From an uncultured Roseburia sp. (GTDB lineage: Bacteria > Bacillota > Clostridia > Lachnospirales > Lachnospiraceae), in assembly GCA_947564465.1 (NCBI GenBank), contig CANOCV010000022.1:1-46062 (forward strand): a stretch of DNA of 46,062 nt, in the 5' to 3' direction. The first letter of the stretch is position 1. Each line of letters starts with the position of its first letter. The notes under the pieces were generated by a model, which had not been told where the DNA came from, did not search any database, and worked only from the letters and a program-made list of their open reading frames with translations. Below are positions 33,710-43,221 of the stretch, in pieces. The position numbers and the translations under genes are program-made.

Positions 33710-35168
33710 TCCTGTCAAAATTGTGCTGATATAGCCTGTCATAAAGCTCTGCGTACTTGTCGGCCGAGACATACATGGAATAATCCTGTTTCATTCCCCT
33801 TACGACCATATTGTTCCACTCTTCCTTATGATTCCGAAATACATTGAGTGCATACAAAATCGTATCACGCATCTCATGCGCATTATAATTTGCAAAGCTA
33901 AATCCTGTTCCGCTATGCTCATACTCATTATATGCAATTACCGTGTCCTTCAGTCCGCCCGTCTCACGGACAATCGGAACCGTTCCGTAACGGAAGCTGA
34001 TCAGCTGGCTCAAACCGCATGGTTCAAACTGGGAAGGCATCAAAAACGCGTCGCTGGATGCATAAATCTTATGCGCAAGATCATCGGAATAACAATTACT
34101 CGCACTGATTAACTTCGGGTATTTTCCGGCAAAATACCGAAACATGCTCTCATAGCGTTCTTCCCCTGTGCCAAGCACTACAAACTGCATTCTTCCGTCC
34201 GAGAGCAGCGAATCCATCATATATTCTACCAGGGCAAACCCTTTCTGCTCTGTCATGCGGGAGACAATTCCGATCAACATGCTGCCGGCGTCCTCGGCGA
34301 GCCCAAGCTCACGCTGCAATGCCTGCTTATTTTTTCTTTTGCCTTCTGCAAAATCCGAAATATCAAATTGATACGGGATCAGCTTGTCCGTTTTGGGATT
34401 ATATTCGTCGTAATCAATGCCGTTAACAATTCCAAAAAGCTTGTCCCGACATCCGCACATAACGCCGTCTAATCCCTCGCCGCCGCCTTCTGTTGTAATC
34501 TCATATGCATACGTCTCGCTCACCGTCGTAACCGCATCAGAAAATAGTATACCGCCCTTTAAGTAGTTCGATTCCCCATATGCCTCCAGTGCCTTAGGCG
34601 TAAACAAGCTCTCCGGAAGCCCCGTAATGTCCCTGACAGCTTTTAATTTCCAGCGGCCCTGAAATTTCATATTGTGTATCGTATACACGGTGTACATATT
34701 CTGGTAAAACGCTTTATCCTTATATAAGGTATTCAGATACACCGGAACCAACCCCGTCTGCCAGTCGTGACAATGTACAATATCCGGCCTGAAATCAATG
34801 TACGGCATCGCTTCTATCACTGCCTTCGAAAAAAATGCAAACTTTTCGACATCCTCATAAATATTATTATACGGACTCATTCCCGCAAAATAAAATTCGT
34901 TATCAATGAAATAATATGTAATACCATCATACACCGCAGACAGTATTCCGACATATTGTTTTCTCCACCCCAAATCCAAATAAAAATGAGATTCAAATTT
35001 CATCTGTTCCCGCATTTTTTCTGATATACAAAGATATCTTGGCAATATAATGCGGACATCAAATTTCTTTTTGTCATAATATTTCGGCAGCGCTCCGGCA
35101 ATATCTGCCAATCCCCCCGTCTTCACAAACGGAACCGCCTCTGACGTTACAAATAATACTTTTTTCAT
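33693..35168 (-). CDS. glgA: glycogen synthase
   Basis: 491 residues, full length for a bacterial ADP-glucose-type synthase. It adds glucose to the growing alpha-1,4 chain of glycogen. The N-terminal KTGGLADIAGALPKYY holds the KxGGL substrate loop, HCHDWQTGLVPVYL is present, and the C-terminal GT-B half ends with SQFEPCGLSQLISFRYGTVPIVRETGG. The start MKKVLF follows GGGGG; an ATG 11 codons earlier has no site. No glgB, glgC or glgD nearby, so it is a detached member of the pathway. A TTGCTA-16-TATAAT promoter lies upstream. Confidence 0.93.
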   Translation of the reverse strand: MKKVLFVTSEAVPFVKTGGLADIAGALPKYYDKKKFDVRIILPRYLCISEKMREQMKFESHFYLDLGWRKQYVGILSAVYDGITYYFIDNEFYFAGMSPYNNIYEDVEKFAFFSKAVIEAMPYIDFRPDIVHCHDWQTGLVPVYLNTLYKDKAFYQNMYTVYTIHNMKFQGRWKLKAVRDITGLPESLFTPKALEAYGESNYLKGGILFSDAVTTVSETYAYEITTEGGGEGLDGVMCGCRDKLFGIVNGIDYDEYNPKTDKLIPYQFDISDFAEGKRKNKQALQRELGLAEDAGSMLIGIVSRMTEQKGFALVEYMMDSLLSDGRMQFVVLGTGEERYESMFRYFAGKYPKLISASNCYSDDLAHKIYASSDAFLMPSQFEPCGLSQLISFRYGTVPIVRETGGLKDTVIAYNEYEHSGTGFSFANYNAHEMRDTILYALNVFRNHKEEWNNMVVRGMKQDYSMYVSADKYAELYDRLYQHNFDRITTVF

Positions 35169-35209
35169 TGTATACCCCCAACAAATGAGCTTTCTTGTCA
35201 TCTATCTTG

Positions 35210-35237
35210 ATTATACAACAATCCCATAAATTAGCAA
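35210..35237 (-). promoter_or_regulatory. promoter of glgA
   Basis: Minus-strand TTGCTA (35237-35232), 16-bp spacer, TATAAT (35215-35210). It lies directly after the spo0A stop, and no terminator is visible between the two genes. Confidence 0.6.
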
Positions 35238-35244
35238 GTTATTT

Positions 35245-36045
35245 TTACGTATTCAATTTGTACTCCAGACGTATTTTATCCGCAATCAACGCAATAAACT
35301 CAGAATTTGTCGGTTTCCCCTTGCCGTTATTGATCGTATACCCAAAGAGCTCGTCGATCGTGTCCATTTTTCCTCTGCTCCACGCCACTTCAATAGCATG
35401 TCGAATTGCACGCTCCACACGGCTTGGCGTGGTCTGGAAATTTTTTGCGATCGTCGGATAGAGAATCTTTGTGATAGAATTGAGCATCTCTATATCATTG
35501 ACAGACATAATGATTGCCTCCCGCAGATACTGATATCCTTTTATGTGAGCAGGCACACCGATCTCATGTATAATATTGGTCACATCACTCTCCAGATTAC
35601 GCTCCGAAAATTCCTTTGTTTTTTCGTATGCGTTCACCTTACGCATATCGCTCCTTTTCATCTCATTCTGTTCTTTTACACGTTTGATCCTGCTTAAAAC
35701 CATCTGGTTATCAAACGGCTTCATTATGAAATATTCTGCGCCAAGATTAAAGGCATCTTCCGTTATTTTTTCCTGTCCGATTGCACTTATCATGATGAAT
35801 GCAGGATGCTTTTTTATCGCCTTATCGCCGTTTACACGGCTCATTACACCTAATCCGTCTAACTTTGGCATGACAATATCCAATAAAACGACATCCGGCT
35901 CCTTCTGTTTTATCAATTCGTATGCTTCTTCTCCATCTTTCGCGGTTCCGACAACCTGTAATTCTTCATCACTTTTGACGATTTCTCCTAAAATCCGTAC
36001 CATTCTCTCATTATCATCTGCAATCGCAACATTAAGCTTCTCCAT
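35245..36045 (-). CDS. spo0A: sporulation response regulator Spo0A
   Basis: 266 residues. The N-terminal receiver domain (about 1-125) has acidic DDNE, the phosphoacceptor Asp in [13 protein letters not shown] near residue 56, and the conserved Lys of IMKPFD. The C-terminal Spo0A domain has [19 protein letters not shown], the recognition helix region [18 protein letters not shown] and [13 protein letters not shown]. It binds TGTCGAA boxes and commits the cell to sporulation. A TGTCGAA box lies about 100 nt upstream, hinting at autoregulation. AGGAGG precedes the ATG. Confidence 0.98.
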   Translation of the reverse strand: MEKLNVAIADDNERMVRILGEIVKSDEELQVVGTAKDGEEAYELIKQKEPDVVLLDIVMPKLDGLGVMSRVNGDKAIKKHPAFIMISAIGQEKITEDAFNLGAEYFIMKPFDNQMVLSRIKRVKEQNEMKRSDMRKVNAYEKTKEFSERNLESDVTNIIHEIGVPAHIKGYQYLREAIIMSVNDIEMLNSITKILYPTIAKNFQTTPSRVERAIRHAIEVAWSRGKMDTIDELFGYTINNGKGKPTNSEFIALIADKIRLEYKLNT

Positions 36046-36100
36046 GTCCCAACCTCCTGGCCTTATTCAACGTACTGTTCCCTTATTATATCACAGCAAC

Positions 36101-36155
36101 GGCACAATTTGTATAATACTGGTATTGTGAGCCGGGATTTTGTCGAATCCTGTCA
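36101..36155 (-). promoter_or_regulatory. spo0A upstream region: 0A box and inverted repeat
   Basis: A perfect 0A box (TGTCGAA at 36141-36147, plus-strand orientation) overlaps the minus-strand sequence AGGATTCGACA, whose AGGATT resembles a sigma-H -35. An inverted repeat with arms near CGGC-ACAAT and ATTGT-GAGCCG (about 36100-36135) lies just downstream. A closer TATAAT-like sequence lacks a good -35. In B. subtilis spo0A has a sigma-H promoter with 0A boxes, so this is plausible but not proven. Confidence 0.4.
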
Positions 36156-36159
36156 GTAA

Positions 36160-37428
36160 CTACGAATTGTTTTTGAGCATATCTTCTATGAATATTCCGT
36201 ATCCCTTTTTGGAATTCTGGATAAATACATGCGTCACTGCACCGACAATTTTTCCGTTTTGGATGATCGGCGAACCGCTCATTCCCTGTACAATTCCCCC
36301 CGTCTTCTCCAAAAGCTTTTCGTCCGTGACCTCAAACATAATTTCTTTATACTCCTCGTCCTCATGATAGTCAATCTCTGATATACGAATTGCGTAAGTA
36401 TTCATTTGATTATCCACGGATGTAATAATTTCAGCCTCTCCCTGACTGATTTCCTGCTTGAATCCAACCGGAAGCGCCATTTTTAAATCCTCCGGAACTG
36501 CTTCCATGCTCCCGTAAATTCCGGCCTGCGTATTTTTTTCTATATCCCCGAGCCGGCCGTCCTCCGTATAATTAATAACCCCCGTCAGTTCTCCGGGTGT
36601 CCCGCTTTCGCCCTTTACAACCCCGATAATATCGCTCTCATAGAGTACGCCGTCCTTCAGGCTCAGCATCACTCCGGTATCCGCATCACTGACACCGTGG
36701 CCAAGCGCACCGTATTTCTGGTTTTCTGTCACATAAGTCAATGTCCCGATACCTGCCAGATCATCTCTCACCCATAGCCCGATTTTATATGCTCCCTGGT
36801 CACTCTCCACCGGATTAACCGCAACCTCAATCAGTGAGCCCTCACGCAAAATCTTTAAGATGACTTTTTCGCCCCCGCAATTGCTGACAGCCTCAATCAG
36901 CTGTTCTTTTGTCTCAACTGTCTCTCCGTTTACCTGCTGTATATAATCTCCGCTCTTAACAAGATTTTCCGCCGGAGACTCCACCTCCCCGCTTCTTCCG
37001 GTAATTTTACCTGTTCCAATTACTAAAACACCGTCCGTCTGCACATAAATGCCTACCGGTGTTCCTCCCACAATCACGGAGACCTGCTCCGTCACCTGCG
37101 CATTGACCTCTTTTACCGGAATAAACCCGAACAACTTACATTGATATGTGAAATTCTGCTGCGTGACATCGACATCCGATGAGCTTCCTCCCCTGTAAGA
37201 GCTGATATTTCCTGCCGCCGCCCTTGCCGTTTGTTCTGTATCCGTGAATATAACCGGCAAGGGCAGATTGATTTCCTCCGAATCCCCATGTACATATATA
37301 TTATCCGGAATTGCATGGAGCAGCGCAGCATATGCAAAGGCCGCCACAGCCAAAAGCTGTGCTCCCCAGATTTTCGCCGCCTCCCTCTGAAACAGACGAA
37401 ATAAATTTTTTTTCTTTTTTTCCTTCAT
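36160..37428 (-). CDS. spoIVB: SpoIVB peptidase
   Basis: 422 residues from MKEKKKK (AGGG upstream; an ATG 10 codons earlier is less likely). An N-terminal membrane anchor (about 20-42) is followed by a PDZ domain (about 110-190) and an SA-family serine protease domain. The catalytic His is in YGALGHGVSD and the Ser in GMSGSPIIQNGKIVGAVTHV; KKGYGIFIEDML closes the protein. Secreted from the forespore, it signals across the inter-membrane space to activate pro-sigma-K processing. It sits between recN and spo0A as in B. subtilis. Confidence 0.96.
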   Translation of the reverse strand: MKEKKKKNLFRLFQREAAKIWGAQLLAVAAFAYAALLHAIPDNIYVHGDSEEINLPLPVIFTDTEQTARAAAGNISSYRGGSSSDVDVTQQNFTYQCKLFGFIPVKEVNAQVTEQVSVIVGGTPVGIYVQTDGVLVIGTGKITGRSGEVESPAENLVKSGDYIQQVNGETVETKEQLIEAVSNCGGEKVILKILREGSLIEVAVNPVESDQGAYKIGLWVRDDLAGIGTLTYVTENQKYGALGHGVSDADTGVMLSLKDGVLYESDIIGVVKGESGTPGELTGVINYTEDGRLGDIEKNTQAGIYGSMEAVPEDLKMALPVGFKQEISQGEAEIITSVDNQMNTYAIRISEIDYHEDEEYKEIMFEVTDEKLLEKTGGIVQGMSGSPIIQNGKIVGAVTHVFIQNSKKGYGIFIEDMLKNNS

Positions 37429-37476
37429 GACATTTCCCTTCCCATCATACAAAATCAACTAAATTTTCCCATACAA

Positions 37477-37505
37477 AAAAAGAGATACCAGACGTATCTC
37501 TTTTT
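37477..37505 (-). terminator. intrinsic terminator after recN
   Basis: AAAAAGAGATAC (37477-37488) pairs with GTATCTCTTTTT (37494-37505), 12 bp with a 5-nt loop, and the minus strand continues in T. It separates the housekeeping operon from spoIVB. Confidence 0.85.
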
Positions 37506-37532
37506 AGTATGTAACAATCTTTATTTTTCAAT

Positions 37533-39212
37533 CTATGAATTTTTAGAATTTTGCGCCAATATTTTCATTTCTCTTGCGCTCTCCACAACGGTATCCGTGA
37601 TTTTCACACCTCCGAGCATCCTCGCAAGCTCTAAAATATCCTCATCGTCCTTCAATTTTCGAATCTGTGAGATCGTACTTTTGCCCACAACGGCCTTTTC
37701 AATCAGATAGTGGCTGTCCGCCATCGCCGCGATCTGAGGAAGATGCGTAATACAAATAATCTGATGGCTCTTTCCGATCACATCCATCTTCTCCGAGACC
37801 GCCTGTGCTGTTCTCCCGCTGATACCCGCATCAATCTCGTCAAAAATCAGGGTTCCGATTTTATCGTTTTCTGCAAGTACCGTCTTTATCGCCAGCATAA
37901 TACGCGACAACTCACCGCCGGACGCAACCTTCCCAAGCGACTTTAGCGGTTCTCCCGGATTGGTGGAAATTAAAAATTCGGCCTCGTCAAACCCGTTGGC
38001 AGTGTAATCCGAAAGCTGTAAAAATTCCATGGAAAAACGCACATCAAGAAAATTCAAATCGACCAGAGCGTCCTGCACCAATGCGGTCAGTTTTTTTGCG
38101 TACTTTTTGCGAATACGGGAAATTTTTTCCGATAATTTCTGTATCGTTTGGCGCGCTGCTTCCAGATCGCCCGTTAATTTTGCATGATATTCATCAAAAT
38201 TTCGGAGCTTTTCAATTTCGTTTTGCTTCTCTTTGCAGCTCTCTAAAATCTGCTCAATGGAATCTCCATATTTTGCTTTTAAATGATTTATTTCGTCAAG
38301 ACGCATCTGCGCCCCCGCAAATGCCTCCTCGTCAAACTCCGCATCCGCCATGTAATCCGCAAGTTCTCTGTTAAAATCATTCAAAAGACTGTCAATCTCC
38401 GTCAATTGATCCGCCAATCCATGCACTGCTTCATCAAAGGCTTCCACACTGCCAAGCTCACGCAGGGCACGCCCGATGCATTCGCTGGCCCCTTCTTCCA
38501 TAGAAGACGTCATTTCCTGCGCCATGCCAAGTGCCTCCATAATTCTCCTGCTATGGGACATTCTCGTGAAATCCGTCTCAAGACGCGCATCCTCGCCCGG
38601 ACAAAGCGATGCCGTCTCAATTTCATTTACCTCATATTCCAATAGAGAAAGCTCTCTCTTTCGCGATTCCTCGTCCGCCGAAAGCTCCAAAAGCTCTCGT
38701 TTTACGGACTGATAATGCGCGAACTCCTTCTTTAATGTTTCTTTTGGCCCTTCCAGTTCTTCCTTCGCATAATCGTCGAGAATTTCCAGATGCTTTTTCT
38801 TTTTTAAAAGAGACTGGTGTTCATGCTGTCCATGGATATCAATCAAAAGTGACGCCGCCTCCCGCATTTTCGATGCCGGAACGCTCTCCCCGTTAATCCT
38901 CGCCACACTTCTTCCGCCCGTAATCCTGCGGCTCATAATCAGCGAATCGTCCTCCGTGAATATCTCCATTTGCTCTAATTGCCTTCTTGTCTGTGCGTCG
39001 GGCACATCGAAAATCAACTCCACAAACGCCGGTTCCCCGCCGTCGCGCAGCATTTCCTTTGATATTTTCTCTCCAAGAGCCAAATTTATTGAGCCGATAA
39101 TAATAGATTTTCCGGCTCCTGTCTCTCCCGTCAGGATATTTAAACCCGACGTAAAGTCCACTTCCGCCTCGTCAATCAGAGCAAGATTTTTTACATGCAG
39201 ATTCCGTAACAT
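37533..39212 (-). CDS. recN: DNA repair protein RecN
   Basis: 559 residues from MLRNLHVKNLALIDEAE, chosen for AAGGAG upstream; an open frame 27 codons longer runs into argR. SMC-like: Walker A GETGAGKSIIIG near residue 30, a long coiled coil in the middle (about 155-380), signature SGGELSRIMLAI, Walker B TLIFDEIDAGISG and the H-loop ICITHLPQIAAMAD. Acts early in double-strand break repair. It is the last gene of the nusB-to-recN string before a strong terminator. Confidence 0.97.
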   Translation of the reverse strand: MLRNLHVKNLALIDEAEVDFTSGLNILTGETGAGKSIIIGSINLALGEKISKEMLRDGGEPAFVELIFDVPDAQTRRQLEQMEIFTEDDSLIMSRRITGGRSVARINGESVPASKMREAASLLIDIHGQHEHQSLLKKKKHLEILDDYAKEELEGPKETLKKEFAHYQSVKRELLELSADEESRKRELSLLEYEVNEIETASLCPGEDARLETDFTRMSHSRRIMEALGMAQEMTSSMEEGASECIGRALRELGSVEAFDEAVHGLADQLTEIDSLLNDFNRELADYMADAEFDEEAFAGAQMRLDEINHLKAKYGDSIEQILESCKEKQNEIEKLRNFDEYHAKLTGDLEAARQTIQKLSEKISRIRKKYAKKLTALVQDALVDLNFLDVRFSMEFLQLSDYTANGFDEAEFLISTNPGEPLKSLGKVASGGELSRIMLAIKTVLAENDKIGTLIFDEIDAGISGRTAQAVSEKMDVIGKSHQIICITHLPQIAAMADSHYLIEKAVVGKSTISQIRKLKDDEDILELARMLGGVKITDTVVESAREMKILAQNSKNS

Positions 39213-39223
39213 ATTCTCTCCTT

Positions 39224-39676
39224 CTACTCTCCCACAATCTTTCGAAGTCTTCCCATTAAAGTGACGGTATCCTCCACAGTGCGGACCGCACACATAATCG
39301 TGTCGTCCCCCGCAATGCTTCCCACAATCTCATGGCAGTCCATGGCATCAAGAGCCGCCGCCACCGCCATCGCCATTCCTGATACCGTCTTTATCACCAG
39401 AATATTCTGCGCCATATCCATAGATACAAACCCGTCCCGAAAAACACGGGTATACTTTTTTGTCATTTCCTGATTCCGCTCAGACAACACTGCATATTTC
39501 TGTCTGCCGTCCCGAATTGCTACCTTTGTAAGCTTTAACTCCCGTATATCCCTTGACACCGTTGCCTGCGTCACGTGATACCCCTCTCTCTCCAGATGCT
39601 CCGAGAGCTCATCTTGGGTACCAATCTCGTGCCTTTGTATCAATTCCAGAATCTTTGCATGCCTGCCTGCCTTCAT
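39224..39676 (-). CDS. argR: arginine repressor
   Basis: 150 residues, full length. The N-terminal winged helix (HEIGTQDELSEHLEREGYHVTQATVSRDIRELKL) binds ARG boxes. The C-terminal hexamer and arginine-binding domain has GSIAGDDTIMCAVR. Represses arginine synthesis and activates arginine use. Positioned between nadK and recN, a well-known clostridial order. Confidence 0.96.
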   Translation of the reverse strand: MKAGRHAKILELIQRHEIGTQDELSEHLEREGYHVTQATVSRDIRELKLTKVAIRDGRQKYAVLSERNQEMTKKYTRVFRDGFVSMDMAQNILVIKTVSGMAMAVAAALDAMDCHEIVGSIAGDDTIMCAVRTVEDTVTLMGRLRKIVGE

Positions 39677-39696
39677 ACTTCCCCTCCTCCTTAGCG

Positions 39697-40554
39697 TCAG
39701 GTATAAGTCTGCATCTTTTTGCGCAGTATCTCCAGAAAACTGATTTTACTGATTTTTAAGACCCTCACCGATACCTGAGCCTTATGTACAATGATGCGGT
39801 CTCCGACCTCCAGACGAATGTGGTTGTCACCGTCAAAGCTAACCTCCACCTGTTCATCCTTTTCACTTCTGCGGCAGCCGATTTCAACCTCCACCTCGTC
39901 CTCCGGACTGATTACAATACTTTTGGAATTCAGTGTATGGGCATTGATCGGCGTCATCAAAAGCATTTTGGCCTTCGGATCGACAATCGGTCCTCCTGCC
40001 GACATACTGTATCCGGTAGATCCGGTAGGCGTCGCCAAAATGATTCCGTCCGCCTTAAACGAATACAGATACTCCCCGTTGACATATACATTGAGATTCA
40101 CGATTTGAAGCGCCCCGCTTCTGTGGATCACAATGTCATTCAGCGCGGTTATCTCCCTTGTCCGCTCCTGTCCTTTAAGCGCATATCCCGAAAGCATCAT
40201 ACGCTCCTCCAACAGATAATGTTCCGCAAACAGCTCGTCTATGGCATTCTCAACCGTATGCTCCTCCAATTCACAGAGATACCCAAGCTTTCCCATATTC
40301 ACACCGACCAACGGTATTCCAAACGCAACGATATCTCTCGCTGCACGAATCAAGGTCCCGTCCCCTCCGATTACGATAATGCACTCCGTCCTATCCGGTA
40401 TCTCCAAACTTTTTGCAGCATGGCTTCCATGCTCATCCACACTCACCGCATAGGATGCACTTCCGCCCTTTCCCTCTATATATGAAATTATGCTTCTCGT
40501 CAAACGCATTTCCTCATCCTTCAATGCATTTGTGATTATAAAAAAATGTTTCAT
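39697..40554 (-). CDS. nadK: NAD kinase
   Basis: 285 residues from MKHFFIITN, which begins 1 nt after the tlyA stop; a longer frame extends into tlyA in a different phase and is rejected. Phosphorylates NAD to NADP. GGDGT motif in IVIGGDGTLIRAARD, NMGKLGYL, and the C-terminal LATPTGSTGYSMSAGGPIVDP. The ribosome binding site is weak, so translation is probably coupled to tlyA. Confidence 0.95.
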   Translation of the reverse strand: MKHFFIITNALKDEEMRLTRSIISYIEGKGGSASYAVSVDEHGSHAAKSLEIPDRTECIIVIGGDGTLIRAARDIVAFGIPLVGVNMGKLGYLCELEEHTVENAIDELFAEHYLLEERMMLSGYALKGQERTREITALNDIVIHRSGALQIVNLNVYVNGEYLYSFKADGIILATPTGSTGYSMSAGGPIVDPKAKMLLMTPINAHTLNSKSIVISPEDEVEVEIGCRRSEKDEQVEVSFDGDNHIRLEVGDRIIVHKAQVSVRVLKISKISFLEILRKKMQTYT

Positions 40555-40555
40555 T

Positions 40556-41356
40556 TTATGATAATGACGTATGGGCAGCTTCCACAACTGCCTTGACGTC
40601 AACGGCCTCCTTACCTGTCCCTTCGCTTCCCTTTTGTATATACAAAAGATATTCAATGTTGCCCTCCGGCCCCTTAATCGGAGAATATGTAAGTCCAAGA
40701 GCCGTAAATCCCAACTCACCTGCAAACGCAGCCACCTTATTGATCACTTCCTCATGTACGGACGGTTCCCTGACCACTCCCTTTTTTCCGACCTTCTCCC
40801 GTCCGGCCTCGAACTGCGGCTTAATCAGACAAACCATCCTGCCACCGTCTCTTAGAAGCTCTCTTGCCGGAAGCAGAATCTTGGTCAATGAAATAAACGA
40901 GACATCTACCGAAGCAAAATCCAGCGCCTCTCCAATATCCTCCGGTGTCACATAGCGGATATTCGTCTTCTCCATACAGACAACACGCGGATCCCCTCTC
41001 AGCTTCCATGCAAACTGCCCATACCCCACATCCACGGAATAGACCTTTTTCGCGCCGTTTTGCAGCATACAATCCGTAAAACCGCCCGTAGAAGCCCCGA
41101 TGTCCATACACACCGCACCCTCTAAGGCAATTCCATACTGCTCCATCGCTTTCTCCAATTTCAAGCCGCCGCGGCTGACATACTTTAAAGTATCGCCCCG
41201 GACCTCAATCGCCGCTTTCGTATCGAAGGACTGTCCCGCCTTATCCTCACGCTGCCCGTCCACAAAGACATTTCCCTCCATAATCATCGTCTTAGCCTTC
41301 TCCCTGGATGGAGCAAGCCCTCTCTCTACAAGTAATACGTCTAATCTCTCTTTCAT
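40556..41356 (-). CDS. tlyA: TlyA family rRNA 2'-O-methyltransferase / hemolysin A-like
   Basis: 266 residues. An N-terminal S4 RNA-binding domain (RLDVLLVERGLAPSREKAK, about 3-60) precedes an FtsJ-like methyltransferase with the S-adenosylmethionine motif MDIGASTGGFTDCML near residue 85. VKPQFEAGR is present. In mycobacteria TlyA methylates 16S and 23S rRNA cytidines; here the exact targets are inferred. The ATG overlaps the dxs stop (ATGA). Confidence 0.93.
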   Translation of the reverse strand: MKERLDVLLVERGLAPSREKAKTMIMEGNVFVDGQREDKAGQSFDTKAAIEVRGDTLKYVSRGGLKLEKAMEQYGIALEGAVCMDIGASTGGFTDCMLQNGAKKVYSVDVGYGQFAWKLRGDPRVVCMEKTNIRYVTPEDIGEALDFASVDVSFISLTKILLPARELLRDGGRMVCLIKPQFEAGREKVGKKGVVREPSVHEEVINKVAAFAGELGFTALGLTYSPIKGPEGNIEYLLYIQKGSEGTGKEAVDVKAVVEAAHTSLS

Positions 41357-43209
41357 AGATTTGCTTCAACCACCTCTACCACAGATTCTGCGTCAATCCC
41401 GGTCTCATGGTATAAGATATCGACACTGCCATGCTTCACATATTCATCTCTTATCGCAACGGAAATACATTTTACAGCTATCCCGGCCGTCGTATAAAAA
41501 ATCCTGACCATCTCACCGAAACCGCCGTGACTAACATTCTCCTCCATTGTTACAACAAGCGAATGACGTCCCGCAACTTTCCTCAGCATGTCTTTATCCA
41601 ATGGCTTGGCAAAACGGGCATTGACAAGACTCACCTTATGACCTTTGGACTTTAGTATATTTCTGACAAGCTCCGCCGTCTTTACCATACTCCCAAGAGC
41701 GATGAGTGCAATTTCTTCTTCATCATAGATGAGTTCGCACTTACCATACTCAACCGGCGCGCGAAATTCCTTTAAGCCGTCATACGCCTCTCCTCTCGGA
41801 TACCTGACCGCAATCGGCGCATTAAAATTCAATGCAAACTTAATCATATCGGAAAGCTCCCACTTATTCTTTGGAGCCATAATTGTCATATTCGGAATAA
41901 TTGACAAGTAGGATATATCAAAAATTCCCTGGTGCGTCTCACCGTCGCTTCCGACAATTCCTGCCCGGTCAATCGCAAACACAACCGGAAGCTTCTGAAT
42001 ACATACATCATGTAAGATCTGGTCATACGCTCTCTGTAAAAACGAGGAATATACTGCCACAATCGGCTTTAAGCCTGCCGCCGCAAGACCCGCGGCAAAT
42101 GTCACTGCATGCTCCTCTGCAATTCCCACGTCAAAAAAACGCTCCGGAAACATGTTGCGGAAACGCTTTAAACCTGTCCCGTCCGCCATGGCAGCCGTCA
42201 CAGCCACCACCTTCTCATCTCTGTCCCCAAGCTTTCTCATAACAGTGGAAAAAATATCCGTATAATTCGCTTTTACCCTGCTCTTTGCCGGAAGCCCCGT
42301 ATCAATACAAAACGGCTCCGTGCCATGAAAACGCGCAGGATGGCGTTCTGCCGGCGCATAGCCCTTTCCTTTTTCGGTAAGGACGTGCACCAGGACGGCC
42401 CCGTCCACCTTCGCGGCCTCCTTTAAAACCTTAATCATCGCCGGAATGTCATGTCCGTCCACAGGCCCCAAATACAAAATTCCCATATTCTCAAAATACA
42501 TGCCCGGTATCACAAGCTGTTTTAACCCGCTCTTCGTCCGCCGTATCCGCTCCACAATGCGCTCCCCATATTTCGGAATATTGCTTAAGGAATTTGTAAT
42601 TCCTGTTTTTAGCTCCTTATAAGATTCCGCCGTCCTAAGTCCCGACAGATATTTGGATATGCCGCCTACATTTTCGGAAATCGACATATTATTGTCGTTT
42701 AAGATCATAATAAAATTGGTATCCAGCTTGGACGCGTTGTTCAATGCCTCATAAGCCATTCCCCCCGTCAGCGCCCCGTCGCCGATTACGGAAATGACTT
42801 TATAATTCTCCCCCTTGATTTCTCTCGCCATCGCATAACCAAGCCCCGCCGAAATTGACGTAGAACTGTGTCCGGTGTCAAAGCTGTCACAGTTACTCTC
42901 ATGTCGCTTCGGGAAACCGCTCATTCCGCCGTATTTCCGCAAATTATCAAATCCCGCCCTGCGTCCCGTCAAAAGCTTATGCGTGTAGGACTGATGTCCC
43001 ACATCCCATATAATCTTATCCTTTGGCAGCTCAAAAACCAGATGAAGAGCCATGGTAAGCTCTACAACGCCAAGATTAGAAGCCAGATGCCCCCCGCTTA
43101 CGGAAAGCTTCTCAATAAAAAACTCCCGAATTTCCTGCGCCAGCAAGTCCCAATCACGCTGATCTATTTTTTTTATGTCATTTTCTTTTTCAATTTTTTC
43201 TAATACCAT
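41353..43209 (-). CDS. dxs: 1-deoxy-D-xylulose-5-phosphate synthase
   Basis: 618 residues. Thiamine-diphosphate enzyme joining pyruvate and glyceraldehyde 3-phosphate; first step of the non-mevalonate isoprenoid route, also feeding thiamine and pyridoxal synthesis. VIGDGALTGGMAYEALNNA is the cofactor site (about 150), GIAEEHAVTFAAGLA carries the catalytic Glu, and DRAGIVGSDGETHQGIFD follows. It lies 12 nt after ispA, so two isoprenoid genes are co-transcribed. Confidence 0.97.
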   Translation of the reverse strand: MVLEKIEKENDIKKIDQRDWDLLAQEIREFFIEKLSVSGGHLASNLGVVELTMALHLVFELPKDKIIWDVGHQSYTHKLLTGRRAGFDNLRKYGGMSGFPKRHESNCDSFDTGHSSTSISAGLGYAMAREIKGENYKVISVIGDGALTGGMAYEALNNASKLDTNFIMILNDNNMSISENVGGISKYLSGLRTAESYKELKTGITNSLSNIPKYGERIVERIRRTKSGLKQLVIPGMYFENMGILYLGPVDGHDIPAMIKVLKEAAKVDGAVLVHVLTEKGKGYAPAERHPARFHGTEPFCIDTGLPAKSRVKANYTDIFSTVMRKLGDRDEKVVAVTAAMADGTGLKRFRNMFPERFFDVGIAEEHAVTFAAGLAAAGLKPIVAVYSSFLQRAYDQILHDVCIQKLPVVFAIDRAGIVGSDGETHQGIFDISYLSIIPNMTIMAPKNKWELSDMIKFALNFNAPIAVRYPRGEAYDGLKEFRAPVEYGKCELIYDEEEIALIALGSMVKTAELVRNILKSKGHKVSLVNARFAKPLDKDMLRKVAGRHSLVVTMEENVSHGGFGEMVRIFYTTAGIAVKCISVAIRDEYVKHGSVDILYHETGIDAESVVEVVEANL

Positions 43210-43221
43210 ATCGGTACCTCG

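Noticed and set aside
37213..37337. second frame overlapping spoIVB
   Set aside because: Short shadow frame with no supporting site inside a full-length spoIVB.
39784..40485. 233-codon plus-strand open frame
   Set aside because: It is antisense to the clear NAD kinase gene and has no family features.
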